Source of the DNA: Rhodobacter sp. TJ_12
Lineage (GTDB): Bacteria > Pseudomonadota > Alphaproteobacteria > Rhodobacterales > Rhodobacteraceae
DNA: 64,000 nucleotides
Reading direction: 5' to 3'
Assembly (NCBI RefSeq): GCF_020023995.1
Contig: NZ_NRRD01000004.1
Span: 1-64,000 of the forward strand
In this document: piece after piece, positions 46,686 to 60,042 of the stretch
How positions within the stretch are numbered: the first letter of the stretch is position 1
How the letters are laid out: each line of letters opens with the position of its first letter
Translations under genes and position numbers: made by a program
Notes under the pieces: model-generated
The model's database searches: none
Told to the model about the DNA's origin: nothing
What the model saw: the letters and a program-made list of their open reading frames with translations, nothing else

Positions 46686-48401
46686 TCAATTTGCCTGACG
46701 GCGCAGGAAAGCCGGAATTTCGATCCGATCCTGATCGGTTTCGGCCTCATCCTCATAAGCTTGATGCTGCGGCGCGGCGGGCATCGCACGCTGAGTCGCA
46801 GCACTCCCCTCGCTCGCATGACCCGTCATACGGTTAATCAAGGAGTTGATGCCGAAGCGGCCTTTTTCCCCACCTTGCTGCGGTGCGGCAGCGGGGCGGC
46901 TGGCAGCCATCGGCTGTTGCGGCGCGGCGGGGCGCTGATAGCCACCGGCGGGCACTTTGCTGACCGCAGCCTGCAACCGGGCCAGCGCCTCGGGCGAGGG
47001 TTGGCCGGGCGCGCGCGGGCGCGGCGCGACGAAGCTGGCATCTTCGCCATAGCCGGGGGCCTCAGCCTCATATTGCGGCTCGGGGCGCGGCTGATAGGCC
47101 GGGGGCGGCAGCTCGTCTTCGGCCTGCGCCTGCGGCTGCGGCGCCGCCGGGCGCGGCGCGACTTGCGCGGCGGGCTGGGCGCGCATCGGCTGGGCAGCCG
47201 GTTGCATCGGCTGCTGCGGCGGCTGATAGGCGGCAGGCGCTTCGGCCGGGGCTTCGAATAGGTTGCGCTCATAGCCCTGCGCGGCATCGGGCTGCTGCGC
47301 GGCGGGCTGTTGTGCCGGCACTTGCTGCGCCGAGGTCACTTGCAGCGTGGGCTTGGCCGGTTCCGGCTCGGACGCGGCGGGTTTCAGCGGTTCGGCCATC
47401 GACCGGCGCGGCACCGGCACTTCGGCGGTTGCGGCCACCGCGTCGATCCCGGTCGCCACGACCGACACGCGCATCGCGCCTTCCATCTCCGGGTCGAGCG
47501 TCGAGCCAACGATGATATTCGCATCCGGATCGACTTCTTCGCGGATGCGGTTCGCGGCTTCGTCCAGTTCGAACAGCGTCAGGTCATAGCCACCGGTGAT
47601 GTTGATCAGCACGCCCTTGGCGCCTTTGAGGCTGATTTCATCCAGCAGCGGGTTCGAAATCGCTTGTTCGGCGGCCACAACGGCGCGGTCATCGCCGGTG
47701 CCTTCGCCCGTGCCCATCATCGCTTTGCCCATTTCATCCATCACGGCGCGGACATCGGCAAAGTCGAGGTTGATCAGGCCGGGGCGGACCATCAGATCGG
47801 TCACGCCTTTGACGCCCTGGTAAAGCACGTCATCGGCCATCGCGAAAGCTTCGGTGAAGGTCGTCTTTTCATTCGCCAGACGGAACAGGTTCTGGTTCGG
47901 AATGATGATCAGCGTATCGACGACCTTTTGCAGCGCCTCAAGCCCTGCATCGGCCTGACGCATCCGCTTCGGCCCTTCGAATTGGAAGGGCTTGGTCACA
48001 ACGCCGACGGTCAGAACGCCCAATTCGCGCGCCGCTTGGGCGATAATCGGGGCCGCGCCGGTGCCGGTGCCACCGCCCATCCCGGCGGTGATGAAGCACA
48101 TATGCGCGCCCACCAGATGATCGACGATTTCCTCGATCGTTTCTTCGGCGGCACTGGCCCCAACAGAGGGACGCGCGCCCGCGCCCAGACCCTCGGTCGC
48201 CTTCACCCCCATCTGGATGCGCGCACGCGACTTCGACTGTTGCAGCGCCTGCGCATCGGTGTTGGCCACGACGAATTCGACGCCCTCAAGCGCCTTGTCG
48301 ATCATGTTGTTGACGGCGTTGCCGCCCGCGCCGCCCACACCGAACACGGTGATCCGCGGCTTGAGGTCTTCGTGCTCTGACATGCTCAGATTCAAGGTCA
48401 T
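46686..48401 (-). CDS. ftsZ: cell division protein FtsZ
   Basis: FtsZ is the tubulin-like GTPase that builds the division ring. The 571-residue protein has the GTP-binding tubulin signature [10 protein letters not shown], the N-terminal [18 protein letters not shown] and the synergy-loop region [16 protein letters not shown]. After about residue 320 a long Pro/Gln/Ala-rich disordered linker of roughly 230 residues follows, as in many alphaproteobacteria. The protein ends in the conserved C-terminal peptide ([12 protein letters not shown]) that contacts FtsA and other partners. The start at 48401 is chosen by homology; the ribosome site is weak. The 204-base ftsA-ftsZ gap should contain its promoter. 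Confidence 0.97.
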   Translation of the reverse strand: MTLNLSMSEHEDLKPRITVFGVGGAGGNAVNNMIDKALEGVEFVVANTDAQALQQSKSRARIQMGVKATEGLGAGARPSVGASAAEETIEEIVDHLVGAHMCFITAGMGGGTGTGAAPIIAQAARELGVLTVGVVTKPFQFEGPKRMRQADAGLEALQKVVDTLIIIPNQNLFRLANEKTTFTEAFAMADDVLYQGVKGVTDLMVRPGLINLDFADVRAVMDEMGKAMMGTGEGTGDDRAVVAAEQAISNPLLDEISLKGAKGVLINITGGYDLTLFELDEAANRIREEVDPDANIIVGSTLDPEMEGAMRVSVVATGIDAVAATAEVPVPRRSMAEPLKPAASEPEPAKPTLQVTSAQQVPAQQPAAQQPDAAQGYERNLFEAPAEAPAAYQPPQQPMQPAAQPMRAQPAAQVAPRPAAPQPQAQAEDELPPPAYQPRPEPQYEAEAPGYGEDASFVAPRPRAPGQPSPEALARLQAAVSKVPAGGYQRPAAPQQPMAASRPAAAPQQGGEKGRFGINSLINRMTGHASEGSAATQRAMPAAPQHQAYEDEAETDQDRIEIPAFLRRQAN

Positions 48402-48574
48402 TGGAGTCCGCCTGTGTGTTCCCGCGGCCTTGTGCCGGCCGACTGTCCCCGAAATTAAATGGATACTACCTATGAATTTGAGGGCCGTCACTCAAAAAAC
48501 ACGAGAAATCCACAAAATATGGCCACGGAAATGCCGCCTTTGGCGGTATTTCGCGCAAACGCCATCATATGGGG

Positions 48575-48584
48575 GAATCGAATC
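48575..48584. promoter_or_regulatory. two abutting GANTC (CcrM) sites upstream of ftsZ
   Basis: GAATCGAATC contains two back-to-back GANTC methylation targets, about 175 bases upstream of the ftsZ start. A third, GAGTC, lies at 48404-48408, just before the start codon. In Caulobacter, CcrM methylation of GANTC with GcrA regulates ftsZ; the same use here is inference. Confidence 0.5.
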
Positions 48585-48605
48585 CGTACTCCCCTTGCAG
48601 TTGTC

Positions 48606-49934
48606 TTACCAATTATCGCGGAACCAGCGCACCGCACGCTTGAAAGAGCGCCCGCCCATCCGGTCCACGGGAATCTCGAAATCCCACCACTCGTCTTGCG
48701 GACAGGCCGCAAACAGCGCCAGCCCCACCATCGCGGAAAAGCCTGGCCCACGCGCCGCCTCGGGCATGCCTTGCACCCGCATCGGGCGGCCCAGCCGCAC
48801 ATTCTGGCCCAAGATCTTGGCCGCCAGCATGTCCAGCCCCGGGATCTGGCTTGCGCCGCCGGTCAGCACGATTTGCTGGCTGGGCAGATACTCAAAGCCC
48901 GCCACATCCAGCCGCGCGCGCACCTCTTCCAAAATCTCTTCGACGCGCGGGCGCATGATGCCGATCAACTCGGTGCGGCTGACGGTGCGGCGGTCTTTCT
49001 CCCAATCGCCCGAATTGGCCGACAGTTCGATCATTTCGCGGTCGTCGCGCCCGGTGGCATAGACCCCACCATGAAAGGTCTTGATGCGCTCTGCCATGGC
49101 CATCGGCACTTGCAGCCCGGCGGCAATATCGCGGGTCACAGTATCGCCCCCCATGCGCACCGCATCGGCAAAGATCATGTGTTTTTTCAAGAAGATAGAA
49201 ACGCCCGTGGCGCCGCCGCCCATATCGATGCAGGCCGCGCCCAGCTCTTGCTCATCTTCCACCAGCGCCGACAAACCCGCCACATAGGCCGAGCTGGCCA
49301 GCCCCGCCAGTTCCAGATCGCAGCGCCGGATGCAATGGATGATGTTTTGCACCGCCGCCGCATCGATGGTCAGCATATGCATATCGGTGGCCAACGTCGC
49401 CCCCACATGGCCGCGTGGATCGGCAAGACCCGAGCGATGGTCGAGCGCGAAATTCACCGGATGGGCATGCAGCACATCGCGCCCCGGCCCGATATCGGGC
49501 ATGTCACAGGCCGCCAGCACCCGCGCCACATCCTGTTCATCGACATGGCCGCCCGAAACCGCCACCTCACCAGCCAACCCATAGCTGCGCGGATCGCCGC
49601 CTGCGAAACAGGCGATGACGTGATCGACGCGGGTATTGGCCATTTTCTGTGCCGCCTGCACCACGGTGCGGATCGCACGTTCGGTTTCCACCATCGCGTC
49701 GATCTCGCCATAGCGCACGCCTTGCGAACAGATCGTCTTCGCGCCCACCACCCGCATTGCAGATTGCCGGTAAAGCGGGATCACCGTGTCATTGGCGGGC
49801 TCGGGCGGTTCGAACCGCAGCACGAGGCAAGACACTTTCGAAGTGCCAATATCCAAAAGCGCGATCACGCCGCGGCTCATGGCTGCGGTGCGCATCGTCC
49901 GCATGGCGCGTTGAGTCCGGTGAAACTCGGTCAT
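48606..49934 (-). CDS. ftsA: cell division protein FtsA
   Basis: FtsA is the actin-like ATPase that tethers FtsZ to the membrane. The 442-residue protein has the actin-fold motifs VIALLDIGTSKVSCLV (phosphate 1), AACIDMGGGATGVSIF (phosphate 2) and IVLTGGASQIPGLDMLA (adenosine). The SHS2/1C domain lies between about residues 110 and 200. The C-terminal FKRAVRWFRDNW is an amphipathic membrane-targeting helix. Its ATG overlaps the ftsQ stop by four bases. Confidence 0.96.
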   Translation of the reverse strand: MTEFHRTQRAMRTMRTAAMSRGVIALLDIGTSKVSCLVLRFEPPEPANDTVIPLYRQSAMRVVGAKTICSQGVRYGEIDAMVETERAIRTVVQAAQKMANTRVDHVIACFAGGDPRSYGLAGEVAVSGGHVDEQDVARVLAACDMPDIGPGRDVLHAHPVNFALDHRSGLADPRGHVGATLATDMHMLTIDAAAVQNIIHCIRRCDLELAGLASSAYVAGLSALVEDEQELGAACIDMGGGATGVSIFLKKHMIFADAVRMGGDTVTRDIAAGLQVPMAMAERIKTFHGGVYATGRDDREMIELSANSGDWEKDRRTVSRTELIGIMRPRVEEILEEVRARLDVAGFEYLPSQQIVLTGGASQIPGLDMLAAKILGQNVRLGRPMRVQGMPEAARGPGFSAMVGLALFAACPQDEWWDFEIPVDRMGGRSFKRAVRWFRDNW

Positions 49935-50887
49935 GGGGAGGCCTTTGCTGAGGTGATGCCCTTGGCGTCATGAAGCGCGTCAAGCGCCGCGCTGCTTAGC
50001 CGGATCGTCGGGCGGGTTTCATTACGTAAATCGAGCCGGGTGAAATCGCGGCTCAGCAAATCTTCGGCGGTATCGAGCGCCAGCGTGCGTTGCACGGCGC
50101 GCACAGGGTTGTCTTCGGGCAGCAAAATGCGCTGATCGCGGTCCAACACCAGATCCCAGCGCCGCTCCCCCACCCGCACAAGGCCGCGCGCGCGCGGCAA
50201 AATCGGTTTTGCCGCCGCAAGGATCGCCAGCGCTTCGGGCACGGCCTTATCCGCCCCCTGCCCTGCGATCAGCGGCAGATCGGGGCGCGCATCGCGGCGC
50301 GTCAGCGAGGCCGTGCGATGCCCGGTCATATCCAGCATCTCGATCCCGCGTGCCGTGCGCCACAAGATCACCGGAGTGCGTTCTTGAACCCGCACCTCCA
50401 GCGTGCCGCCCGATTGCACGACGATCGCCACGCTTTCGACCGCGTCAAGCCGCCGGATCGCGGCGCGATAGGCATCCAGATCGATGGCAAAGCGCGACGC
50501 GGGCAGGCCCACCGGCAACAGCGCGCGCACCGCGCCCTCCACCTCGGCGGAGGCCCCCGCAACATCCAGCGTCGAAATGCGGAATTCGGGGCGGTTTTGA
50601 ATTTGGGTTTTGACGATCAGATAGCGTTCGATCAGATCGGCGCGCCGCCCGGCATCGCCCAGCCACAGCCCAAGCCCAAGCGTGACGCAAAAGACCGGCA
50701 GACCGATCCGGGTGACCAGCCGCACGAAAGGCGTCAGCCACAACCGCTCCAGCCGGAACGCCAAGCGCGAGGGCGCGGCGCGGCGCGGCGGCTTGGGGGC
50801 ATGTTGCTTTTGCGGTGCCACGACCGGGCCGCGCCGGGCAGCCTGCGGCGGGCGCGGATAGCGCGGATCGGCGCTTAGCGGTCGCAT
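49931..50887 (-). CDS. ftsQ: cell division protein FtsQ
   Basis: FtsQ is a bitopic divisome protein. The 318-residue product has a long basic, Pro-rich cytoplasmic tail (residues 1-60) and one membrane helix at about 70-90 ([21 protein letters not shown]). A periplasmic POTRA domain follows ([25 protein letters not shown]), then the beta domain ([13 protein letters not shown]). The start at 50887 overlaps the ddl end by 13 bases and is in frame with a family-like N-terminus; the longer frame to 51037 lies inside ddl. ftsQ-ftsA overlap by four bases. Confidence 0.94.
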   Translation of the reverse strand: MRPLSADPRYPRPPQAARRGPVVAPQKQHAPKPPRRAAPSRLAFRLERLWLTPFVRLVTRIGLPVFCVTLGLGLWLGDAGRRADLIERYLIVKTQIQNRPEFRISTLDVAGASAEVEGAVRALLPVGLPASRFAIDLDAYRAAIRRLDAVESVAIVVQSGGTLEVRVQERTPVILWRTARGIEMLDMTGHRTASLTRRDARPDLPLIAGQGADKAVPEALAILAAAKPILPRARGLVRVGERRWDLVLDRDQRILLPEDNPVRAVQRTLALDTAEDLLSRDFTRLDLRNETRPTIRLSSAALDALHDAKGITSAKASP

Positions 50888-51798
50888 GAGGCATCCTCCA
50901 CGATCCAGCGGCACAATTGCGCAAAATCCATCCCCTCGGCGGCGGCCTGTTCTGGCACAAGCGAGGTCGGCGTCATCCCCGGCTGGGTGTTGGTTTCCAA
51001 AAGGATCAGACCCTCCAGCCCGCGCGCCGCATCCCACCGGAAATCGGTGCGGCTCACCCCCCGGCAGCCCAAGGCCAGATGGGCGCGCAGGGCATAATCG
51101 CGGCAGGCTTCGGTGATATTTTCGGGCAGATCGGCGGGGCAGATGTGATGCGACCCGCCCGCAGTATATTTGGCGGCATAGTCATACCAGCCCTCGGTCA
51201 CGATCTCGGTCACGCACAGCGCGCGATCCCCCAGCACGGTGCAGGTCAGTTCGCGGCCCGGCACGTAAGCCTCGACCATCACCACTTCAGGCATGGCGTC
51301 ATCCAGCACCGGCGGCGCATTCGCGCCTTCCATCACCAAATAGACCCCGACCGAGGAACCTTCGTTATTCGGTTTGACGACATAGGGGACCGGCAGCACA
51401 TGGGCGGCGGCGACCTCGGCCTTGCTGGCCAAGCGGCTGTCAACCACCGGCAGCCCCGCCGCCTGATAGGCCGCTTTCGCGCGGATCTTATCCATCGCCA
51501 GCGCCGAAGACAGCACCCCCGAATGGGTATAGGGCAGGCGCAACCATTCCAGCAGCCCCTGCACACAGCCATCTTCGCCCCAACGGCCATGCAATGCATT
51601 GAACACAACATCGGGCGCAGCGGCTTGCAACCGCTGCGCGAGGTCCGCCCCCGCATCGATCTCCAGAACGTCGTATCCCGCCTTGCGCAGTGCCACGGCG
51701 CATTCACGCCCAGACGACAAGGACACCTCGCGCTCTGCCGAGGGTCCGCCCATCAATACCGCCACAAGGGGGGTTGCCCTGCTCGACATACCCGCCAC
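50875..51798 (-). CDS. ddl: D-alanine--D-alanine ligase
   Basis: Ddl makes the D-Ala-D-Ala dipeptide for peptidoglycan. The 307-residue ATP-grasp enzyme has [50 protein letters not shown] and the C-terminal metal-binding [21 protein letters not shown]. Two starts are possible: GTG at 51798, which has AGAGG five bases upstream, and ATG at 51789, three codons inside, which matches the usual MSS-type N-terminus. I list the GTG because of its ribosome site. Confidence 0.94.
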   Translation of the reverse strand: MAGMSSRATPLVAVLMGGPSAEREVSLSSGRECAVALRKAGYDVLEIDAGADLAQRLQAAAPDVVFNALHGRWGEDGCVQGLLEWLRLPYTHSGVLSSALAMDKIRAKAAYQAAGLPVVDSRLASKAEVAAAHVLPVPYVVKPNNEGSSVGVYLVMEGANAPPVLDDAMPEVVMVEAYVPGRELTCTVLGDRALCVTEIVTEGWYDYAAKYTAGGSHHICPADLPENITEACRDYALRAHLALGCRGVSRTDFRWDAARGLEGLILLETNTQPGMTPTSLVPEQAAAEGMDFAQLCRWIVEDASCDR

Positions 51799-51840
51799 TT
51801 TCGCCTCTGCCGGGGTTTGCCCCGTGCATTTGTTTTGCCC

Positions 51841-51858
51841 GCATGGGCTTGCCCATGC
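51841..51858. repeat. perfect 8-base palindrome between murB and ddl
   Basis: GCATGGGC-TT-GCCCATGC lies in the gap between the murB stop and the ddl start, 43 bases upstream of ddl. There is no T-tract in the direction of transcription, so it looks more like a dimeric protein-binding site or an RNA hairpin than a classical terminator. Confidence 0.55.
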
Positions 51859-51884
51859 ATCTTGTTATTGTTGCGGATCGGGTC

Positions 51885-52805
51885 TCAATATTCGCCGATA
51901 CGCATGATTTCCCATTCTAACGAAATTCCCTGCGTCTGCAAAACCTTTTTGCGCACCTCTTCGCCCAATTGCTCAAGATCTTGGGCCGTCGCCCCGCCCG
52001 CGTTGATCAAGAAATTGGAATGCTTTTCACTCATTTGCGCGCCGCCCAAGGTTGCACCGCGCATTCCCGCCTTGTCGATCACCGCCCAAGCTTTCAACTC
52101 ATGCGTGTCATCGGCGCGCCCCGTGGACGATGCGCCCGAGGGGTTGCGGAAGGTCGATCCGGCGGAGCGTTCCTTGGTGGGCTGGCTGGCATCGCGCTTG
52201 GCGATTTGCTCGGCCATCCGTGCCTCCAGCGCTTCGGGGTCGCCCTGCGCCGCGCGAAAGGTCGCCGCCACGATCACCGCCCCCTCGGGCAGTTGCGAGG
52301 ACCGATAGGCGAGATTGAGCGCCGCAACCGGCAGCGTCTGAACCTCGCCCGCGCGGGTGACAATCCGCACTGAAATCAGATGATCGGCCACATAGGAGCC
52401 ATAACAGCCCGCATTCATCTTTACCGCGCCGCCAATGCTGCCCGGGATGGTGCGCAAAAAGGTCAGATCGCGCCCCGCCTGCGCCGCGCGGCGCGCCACA
52501 TGGGCATCAAGCGCGGCGGCGCCTGCGGTCACGGTTTCGCCGTCAATGTCAATGCCGTTAAAGCCCCGCCCAAGCCGGATCACCACCGCACGAATGCCGC
52601 CATCGCGCACGATCAGGTTGGACCCCACGCCCATCGGAAACACCGCGACATTTTCAGGCAGCGCCTTGAGAAAGTCCGCCAGATCCGCTTCGTCGGCGGG
52701 CTGAAAGAACCAATCCGCCGGACCGCCCACGCGCAACCACGTCAGATCGGCCAACGAGCGTTGCGGCGTCAGCACGCCGCGCGGGGTATAAGAAAGGCTA
52801 TCCAT
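51885..52805 (-). CDS. murB: UDP-N-acetylenolpyruvoylglucosamine reductase
   Basis: MurB reduces the enolpyruvyl group to make UDP-N-acetylmuramic acid, using FAD and NADPH. The 306-residue protein has the FAD PCMH domain ([33 protein letters not shown]) and the active-site Ser region [15 protein letters not shown]-terminal domain contains [23 protein letters not shown]. It is the short type II form lacking the Tyr loop. The start at 52805 follows AGGGGGT; a longer frame to 53006 covers the opposite-strand membrane protein region and is rejected. Confidence 0.95.
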   Translation of the reverse strand: MDSLSYTPRGVLTPQRSLADLTWLRVGGPADWFFQPADEADLADFLKALPENVAVFPMGVGSNLIVRDGGIRAVVIRLGRGFNGIDIDGETVTAGAAALDAHVARRAAQAGRDLTFLRTIPGSIGGAVKMNAGCYGSYVADHLISVRIVTRAGEVQTLPVAALNLAYRSSQLPEGAVIVAATFRAAQGDPEALEARMAEQIAKRDASQPTKERSAGSTFRNPSGASSTGRADDTHELKAWAVIDKAGMRGATLGGAQMSEKHSNFLINAGGATAQDLEQLGEEVRKKVLQTQGISLEWEIMRIGEY

Positions 52806-52938
52806 ACCCCCTGCCCTAACGCGGCGCGGCAGAGGCGGCAAGGGGGCGCCGCCCCGCACACGTTTGCGTGACCAATGGAACCCACGCCGCAACCGGGCGT
52901 TGTGCCTGTTCAATCCGCGCCCATCACAGGAGAATACC

Positions 52939-53238
52939 ATGCGCCTACCGCTTTTGCGCCTGACCGTCGTATCCGTCTCCATGGCCGTCACCACCGGTGC
53001 CGTCATCGTGCTTGGCCTGACGGCCGGGTATCATGACTGGATGCTGTTTGCCGCCGCTGCCACCTTTGGCTTCTTTGCCGGGGGGGCGTTCGGGCTGATC
53101 ATCGCACGTTGGCTGCGCGAAGCGCCGACGCCGCTGCGCCCGGCCAGCCCCAGCATGGACCCCGAGGCTGCACGCCGCGCGGTCGAGCCGCGTGCCCGCG
53201 TCGGTTATCCGCCCGCGCCGCAGCAAGGCACGGCCTAA
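52939..53238 (+). CDS. small two-helix membrane protein
   Basis: I do not recognise this 99-residue protein by family. It begins [20 protein letters not shown] after AGGAGA. It has two hydrophobic helices (about residues 8-30 and 36-60, the latter Ala/Gly/Phe-rich) and a hydrophilic Pro/Arg-rich tail of about 35 residues. It is the only plus-strand gene between murB and murC and converges with the DUF2484 gene at a 7-base gap. A signal-anchor plus one helix is an alternative reading. Confidence 0.7.
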   Translation: MRLPLLRLTVVSVSMAVTTGAVIVLGLTAGYHDWMLFAAAATFGFFAGGAFGLIIARWLREAPTPLRPASPSMDPEAARRAVEPRARVGYPPAPQQGTA

Positions 53239-53245
53239 TCACACC

Positions 53246-53488
53246 CTAGCGTTCGGCCCGGCGCAGGTTGGCGAAAAGCCGCCGCACGGGCCAGCGCAAC
53301 ACACTGAGGCCAGCCGCCAACACCACCAGCCCCCAAATCGCGCCGTTTTGCCAAGTGACCCATCCAAGGATCGGCACCCCCACCGCAATCAACCCCCAAG
53401 CGGCGGGCCAATGGTAGCGTTGCGGCCCCAGCGCGATGACCGAAGCCACCACCACCCAAAGACAGGCGGCGACAAGCGAAAGTGTCAT
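53246..53488 (-). CDS. DUF2484 family small membrane protein
   Basis: The 80-residue protein starts MTLSLVAACLWVVVASVIAL after GGGAGG. Two or three hydrophobic segments are followed by a basic C-terminus (VRRLFANLRRAER). DUF2484 proteins are typically found between murC and murB in Rhodobacterales, which is exactly the position here, 25 bases after the murC stop. A role in envelope synthesis is suggested only by location. Confidence 0.8.
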   Translation of the reverse strand: MTLSLVAACLWVVVASVIALGPQRYHWPAAWGLIAVGVPILGWVTWQNGAIWGLVVLAAGLSVLRWPVRRLFANLRRAER

Positions 53489-53513
53489 GGTGGCCTCCCT
53501 TCCCTGACGGCGC

Positions 53514-54926
53514 CTAGGCGAGCTTTGCGGGCAGACCTTGCGCCCAAGTCGAAATCGTCCCCGCGCCAAGGCAAACGACAATATCGCCCGGACGCGCCTG
53601 TTCCTTGACCAGCCGCGCCAGATCGTCTTCGTTGAAAAGCGCGCGAGCATGGCGATGGCCATGGCGAATAAGGCCTGACACCAGATCATCGCGGCTAGCC
53701 CCCGGGATCGGGTCTTCGCCGGCGGCATAGACATCGGCAATCGCCACCACGTCAGCCTCGTTGAAACAGGTGCAGAAATCGTCAAAAAGCGACGCCAGCC
53801 GCGAATAGCGGTGCGGCTGATGCGCAGCAATCACCCGCGCCCCGGGCGTGCCCGACACGGCCTGACGCGCCGCTTTCAACACGGCGGCGATTTCCACCGG
53901 GTGATGGCCGTAATCGTCGATCACCGTGACGCCGCCCAGCACCTCGCCCACTTTGGTGAAGCGGCGGTTCACCCCGCCAAAGGCCGCCAAAGCCGCGCGG
54001 ATTTCGTCTTTTTTCATACCCAGATGACGCGCCACAGCCACGGCGGCCAAAGCGTTAGAGACGTTATGATCGCCCGGCATCGGCAGGGTGCAGCCCTCGA
54101 TCATCGACCCGTCGTCTTCGGCTTGCAGCAAAATGTCGAAATGCGCATTGCCCTTTTCAAAGGTCAGGTTCACCGCGCGCACATCGGCTTGGGCGTTAAA
54201 CCCAAAGGTCAGCACGCGGCGGTCATTGACCTTGCCCACCAGCGCCTGCACCTCGGGATGGTCGGTGCAGCACACCGCCAGCCCATAAAACGGAATGCCC
54301 GAAACAAAGTCATAAAAGCCTTTGCGCAGGTTCTCGATCGTGCCCCAATGCTCCATATGCTCGGGGTCGATATTGGTCACAATGGCGATGGTCGCGGGCA
54401 AGCGGTTGAACGAGCCATCGGACTCGTCCGCCTCCACCACCATCCATTCGCCTGCGCCCGCACGCGCGTTCGAGCCATAGGCATGGATGATCCCGCCATT
54501 GATCACGGTCGGGTCGAAATTGCCCTTATCCAAAAGCGTCGCCACCATCGTCGTAGTGGTGGTTTTGCCATGCGTGCCCGCCACCGCAATGTTGGAGCGC
54601 AGCCGCATCAGTTCGGCCAGCATTTCGGCGCGGCGCACCACCGGCAACTGGCGTTTGCGCGCCTCTTCCAGTTCCGGGTTGCCCGGTTTGATCGCCGAAG
54701 AAATCACGACGACCGCCGCTTCGCCGATATTTTCCGCCCGCTGGCCTTCAAAGACCTCGGCCCCCAATTCCACCAGACGCTCGGTGATCTTGGAGGTTTT
54801 CATATCCGAGCCCTGCACCGAAAAGCCCTGCGTCAGCAGCACTTCGGCAATGCCAGACATGCCAATGCCGCCGATCCCGACAAAATGGATGGGGCCCAAT
54901 TCCCCGGGCAGTTTGGTGGCATTCAT
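53514..54926 (-). CDS. murC: UDP-N-acetylmuramate--L-alanine ligase
   Basis: MurC adds L-alanine to UDP-MurNAc with ATP, the first peptide step of peptidoglycan. The 470-residue Mur ligase has the N-terminal nucleotide-sugar domain ([18 protein letters not shown]), the ATP loop [18 protein letters not shown], the central motif [28 protein letters not shown] and the C-terminal domain with [16 protein letters not shown]. Length is normal. Its ATG overlaps the murG stop by four bases. Confidence 0.97.
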   Translation of the reverse strand: MNATKLPGELGPIHFVGIGGIGMSGIAEVLLTQGFSVQGSDMKTSKITERLVELGAEVFEGQRAENIGEAAVVVISSAIKPGNPELEEARKRQLPVVRRAEMLAELMRLRSNIAVAGTHGKTTTTTMVATLLDKGNFDPTVINGGIIHAYGSNARAGAGEWMVVEADESDGSFNRLPATIAIVTNIDPEHMEHWGTIENLRKGFYDFVSGIPFYGLAVCCTDHPEVQALVGKVNDRRVLTFGFNAQADVRAVNLTFEKGNAHFDILLQAEDDGSMIEGCTLPMPGDHNVSNALAAVAVARHLGMKKDEIRAALAAFGGVNRRFTKVGEVLGGVTVIDDYGHHPVEIAAVLKAARQAVSGTPGARVIAAHQPHRYSRLASLFDDFCTCFNEADVVAIADVYAAGEDPIPGASRDDLVSGLIRHGHRHARALFNEDDLARLVKEQARPGDIVVCLGAGTISTWAQGLPAKLA

Positions 54927-56032
54927 GTCTTTGGTCCTGCAAGCTGTTCAACAAGGGCAACAAGGCGCGCGGTGGCATCGGGGATGCCATAGCTCAGCGA
55001 CGCTCGCGCCATCTGCCCTGCCCCTTCGGGATTGTCCAGCACCAGCGCGATCTGATCACGCAAGCTTTCCACGCTCGCGGCACTTTCGGGCATACGGATT
55101 GCCCCGCCCGCGTCGACCAACCCGCGCGCATTGGCGGTTTGGTGATCGCCCGCCGCGACAGCATAGGGGATCAAGATCGCGGGCCGCCCGATCACCGAGA
55201 TATCGGCAACAGACGAGGCCCCGGCGCGCGAAATCACCAACTGGCATTCGGCCAAGCGGCGCGGCACATCGGTGAAAAATGGCTCCACCTCGGCGTCAAT
55301 GCCTGCCTCGGCATAGGCGCGCGCGACACGGGCACCATCTTCGGGCCGCGCCTGATGCGCGACGCGCAGAAAATGGCGCAGGTTTTCGGGCAAGGCCGCA
55401 AGCGCGGCGGGCACAAGGTCGGACAAGATCCGCGCGCCTTGGCTGCCACCGATCACCAGCACCGACATCGGGTAGTCACCGGGCACGATGTAGGGGGCAG
55501 CCGCGCGTTCCGCCACCGCCGCGCGCACCGGATTGCCGGTATGGATGCCCTGCACGCCCTTGGGCAGATCGGTCGGCCATGTGCCGCAGGCAAAGGCCTG
55601 CACGCGTTTGGCAAAGACCCGGTTCACCTTGCCCATCACCCCATTTTGTTCATGGATCGCGCGGGGAATGCGCAACAGCGTGGCCGAGGCCAGCGCCGGA
55701 ATCGTCGGGTATCCCCCAAAGCCGACCACAACACAGGGCCGGTCCAACATGTTGCGCCAAACCGCCGAGATCACCCCGCCCGCGATGCGAAACGGCACAG
55801 CGAGTTTCGCGAGCGCCCCCCCACGCGCAAAAGTGGCCGAGGCCACCGTTTCCACCTGCACCATATGCGGAAAGCCGCCCGCGTAGCGCGCGCCGCGCGC
55901 ATCGGTCGACAGCTTCACCCGCCAGCCACGGCGCACCATTGCCTCGGCCAGCGCTTGGGCGGGAAACATATGACCGCCGGTGCCACCGGCGGCGATCAGC
56001 AAAAGCGGGGGTTTGGCGGATTTGGCGGTCAT
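54923..56032 (-). CDS. murG: lipid II synthase MurG
   Basis: MurG transfers GlcNAc from UDP-GlcNAc to lipid I on the inner face of the membrane. The 369-residue GT-B glycosyltransferase has the Gly-rich loop [46 protein letters not shown] (second G-loop) and [25 protein letters not shown] for UDP-GlcNAc binding. Length is normal. It lies 11 bases downstream of ftsW and overlaps murC. Confidence 0.97.
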   Translation of the reverse strand: MTAKSAKPPLLLIAAGGTGGHMFPAQALAEAMVRRGWRVKLSTDARGARYAGGFPHMVQVETVASATFARGGALAKLAVPFRIAGGVISAVWRNMLDRPCVVVGFGGYPTIPALASATLLRIPRAIHEQNGVMGKVNRVFAKRVQAFACGTWPTDLPKGVQGIHTGNPVRAAVAERAAAPYIVPGDYPMSVLVIGGSQGARILSDLVPAALAALPENLRHFLRVAHQARPEDGARVARAYAEAGIDAEVEPFFTDVPRRLAECQLVISRAGASSVADISVIGRPAILIPYAVAAGDHQTANARGLVDAGGAIRMPESAASVESLRDQIALVLDNPEGAGQMARASLSYGIPDATARLVALVEQLAGPKT

Positions 56033-56043
56033 CTCGGTCTCCC

Positions 56044-57213
56044 TTAGCCGTTCGTTCGGGTGCCGAGAATGCGGGCAATCTCATGCTTGGGGCGGGTGCG
56101 GGTCAGCGCCAGCAGAAACCCCAGCGCAATGCCCGAGGCAATGACCGACGAGCCGCCATAGCTGACAAAGGGCAGCGTCATCCCCTTGGCCGGCAAAAGC
56201 CGCACGGCAACGCCCATATTGATAAGCGCCTGCACCCCAAAGGCGAAGGCCAGCCCGGTGCCCGCGATCCGCACGAACGGGTCTTGCTCGCGGGTGACGC
56301 GCGCGATCGAACGCAGCACCACCGTGGCATAAAGCGCGATGATCACCAAAACGAGGATTAGCCCGTATTCTTCGGCGGCCACTGCAATGATGAAATCGGT
56401 ATGCGCATCGGGCAGCGACCATTTCACCGAGCCTTGCCCCACGCCCACGCCAAAGAAACCGCCTTCTTGGATCGCATTGGTGGCATAGCCAATCTGGGTG
56501 CGTGGATCGATATCGGCGCTTAGAAAGCCATTGATCCGGCGCGCCACATGTTCCGACATATTATAGGCGAAGACGCCGCCCACCGCGCTTAGCCCCGCCG
56601 TGGCGGCCAAGGGCAGGATCGGCGCGCCCGACACGAAATACATCACCATCCAGGCAAACAGCACCAGCGACGCCTGGCCGAAATCGGGTTGCAGCGCCAG
56701 CGTGACAACGATCACCGCGGTCAGAACAAAGGAATAAAGCCGTCCGGGCGGTCCGGCGACCTCTTGGCTGGCGGCCATGAACCACGCGCCCACGATGACG
56801 AAGCCGGGTTTGAGAAATTCCGACGGCTGCACCGAAGCAAAGCCAAGCGAAATCCAACGCACCGCGCCCTTGCCGAAATCGGTGCCGATGATCGGCAGCG
56901 CCATCAAGGTGATAAAGGCGCCCAAAAAGCCGATCACGCCGATGCGGCGCACCTGTTGCGGGCTTAAAAGCGACAGCCCCAGCATGATGATCAGCGCAAT
57001 CGTGCCAAACAGCGCCTGTTTCTTCACATAGAAAAACGGTGCCAGCCCATTCTTTTCGGCCAGCGGCACCGAGGCGGCAAAGCCCAAAAGCATGCCAACG
57101 CCAAACAGCGCCAAAACCGCCGCCAAAACCCATTTGTCGATTGTGCGCCACCAACGTGGCAAAACTGCATCCGTCGCCCGCACGGGGACGGTGCCAAAAA
57201 CCATTTCCGTCAT
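56044..57213 (-). CDS. ftsW: peptidoglycan glycosyltransferase FtsW
   Basis: FtsW is the SEDS-family polymerase of septal peptidoglycan. The 389-residue protein has about ten membrane helices and the SEDS stretches [24 protein letters not shown] (with the catalytic-side Asp region downstream), [19 protein letters not shown] (conserved Asp) and the C-terminal [22 protein letters not shown]. It opens the ftsW-murG-murC group and is divergent from ldh; the 211-base gap (57214-57424) must carry both promoters but shows no clear element. Confidence 0.96.
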   Translation of the reverse strand: MTEMVFGTVPVRATDAVLPRWWRTIDKWVLAAVLALFGVGMLLGFAASVPLAEKNGLAPFFYVKKQALFGTIALIIMLGLSLLSPQQVRRIGVIGFLGAFITLMALPIIGTDFGKGAVRWISLGFASVQPSEFLKPGFVIVGAWFMAASQEVAGPPGRLYSFVLTAVIVVTLALQPDFGQASLVLFAWMVMYFVSGAPILPLAATAGLSAVGGVFAYNMSEHVARRINGFLSADIDPRTQIGYATNAIQEGGFFGVGVGQGSVKWSLPDAHTDFIIAVAAEEYGLILVLVIIALYATVVLRSIARVTREQDPFVRIAGTGLAFAFGVQALINMGVAVRLLPAKGMTLPFVSYGGSSVIASGIALGFLLALTRTRPKHEIARILGTRTNG

Positions 57214-57295
57214 GGCAATACTGCCCTTGCTGCCTCTGATCGCCCGGTGACCGGATCTTGCGTCAAGTTTAGCCCAACTTGTCAGCGGTGCCTAG

Positions 57296-59459
<2,164 letters not shown>

Positions 59460-59463
<4 letters not shown>

Positions 59464-59939
59464 CTTTGGCAATCCTCCAGCGGCACATGTCGCGTGGTCG
59501 AAATCAGGTGAAAGCCCCGCGCATCCAGCGTCCATTCGCCAATCATGCAAATGCCAGTGTCCCACGGTCCTTCGATCCAGGTGGTTTTAAGCAGGGCGCT
59601 ATCGGCCCGGTAGTAGTAACGCGCATTCAACTGCCGCTCGCCGCTCACCGGGGCATCCATGATCGCGCCGCTGGTCAGATCGATCACAAAGGCCATCACG
59701 CAGCCCGTGCCGCAGCCCATTTCGTAAAGCACATAGTTGCCCGCGTAATTGGCCCCGCCCTGCGCGGCCTCACCCAGCCGGGTGCGAAACATCGAATAGG
59801 CGCTTTGCGCGCCCGCGAAATCGGGCATCACCGCTTGGCCGGTATAAATGTCCACCGGGTGATCGGCAAAGCTGTCCGCCCCGGCGGGGCCACCCGCAAA
59901 CGCCAACGCGGCCAGCGCGGCCCCAAAAATCTGTTTCAT
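59460..59939 (-). CDS. predicted secreted protein, function unknown
   Basis: The 159-residue protein has a Sec signal peptide (MKQIFGAALAALAFAGGPAGADSF, cleavage near Ala20). The mature part has four Cys, including a close pair in EMGCGTGCVMAFVIDL and one each in DTGICMIGEW and PLEDCQS, so two disulfides are possible. The MGCGTGC stretch recurs in small periplasmic proteins of alpha- and betaproteobacteria, but I know no function. The longer frame to 60227 runs through the GFA gene region and is rejected. It converges with the ChrA-like gene. Confidence 0.72.
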
Positions 59940-60042
59940 CTGCACAGCCTTATCCGTTCGGAATAATACAGATTTTCTTTGCCTTGGCGCACAAGCTGTC
60001 AAGCGCGCCCGGCGCGGCCAAACGGCACGTTTGGCCAAAGGT

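Noticed and set aside
51859-51884. Short repeats of TTGTT/GCATTTG around the murB-ddl gap as a transposon remnant
   Set aside because: No inverted terminal repeats, target duplication or transposase remnant is visible.
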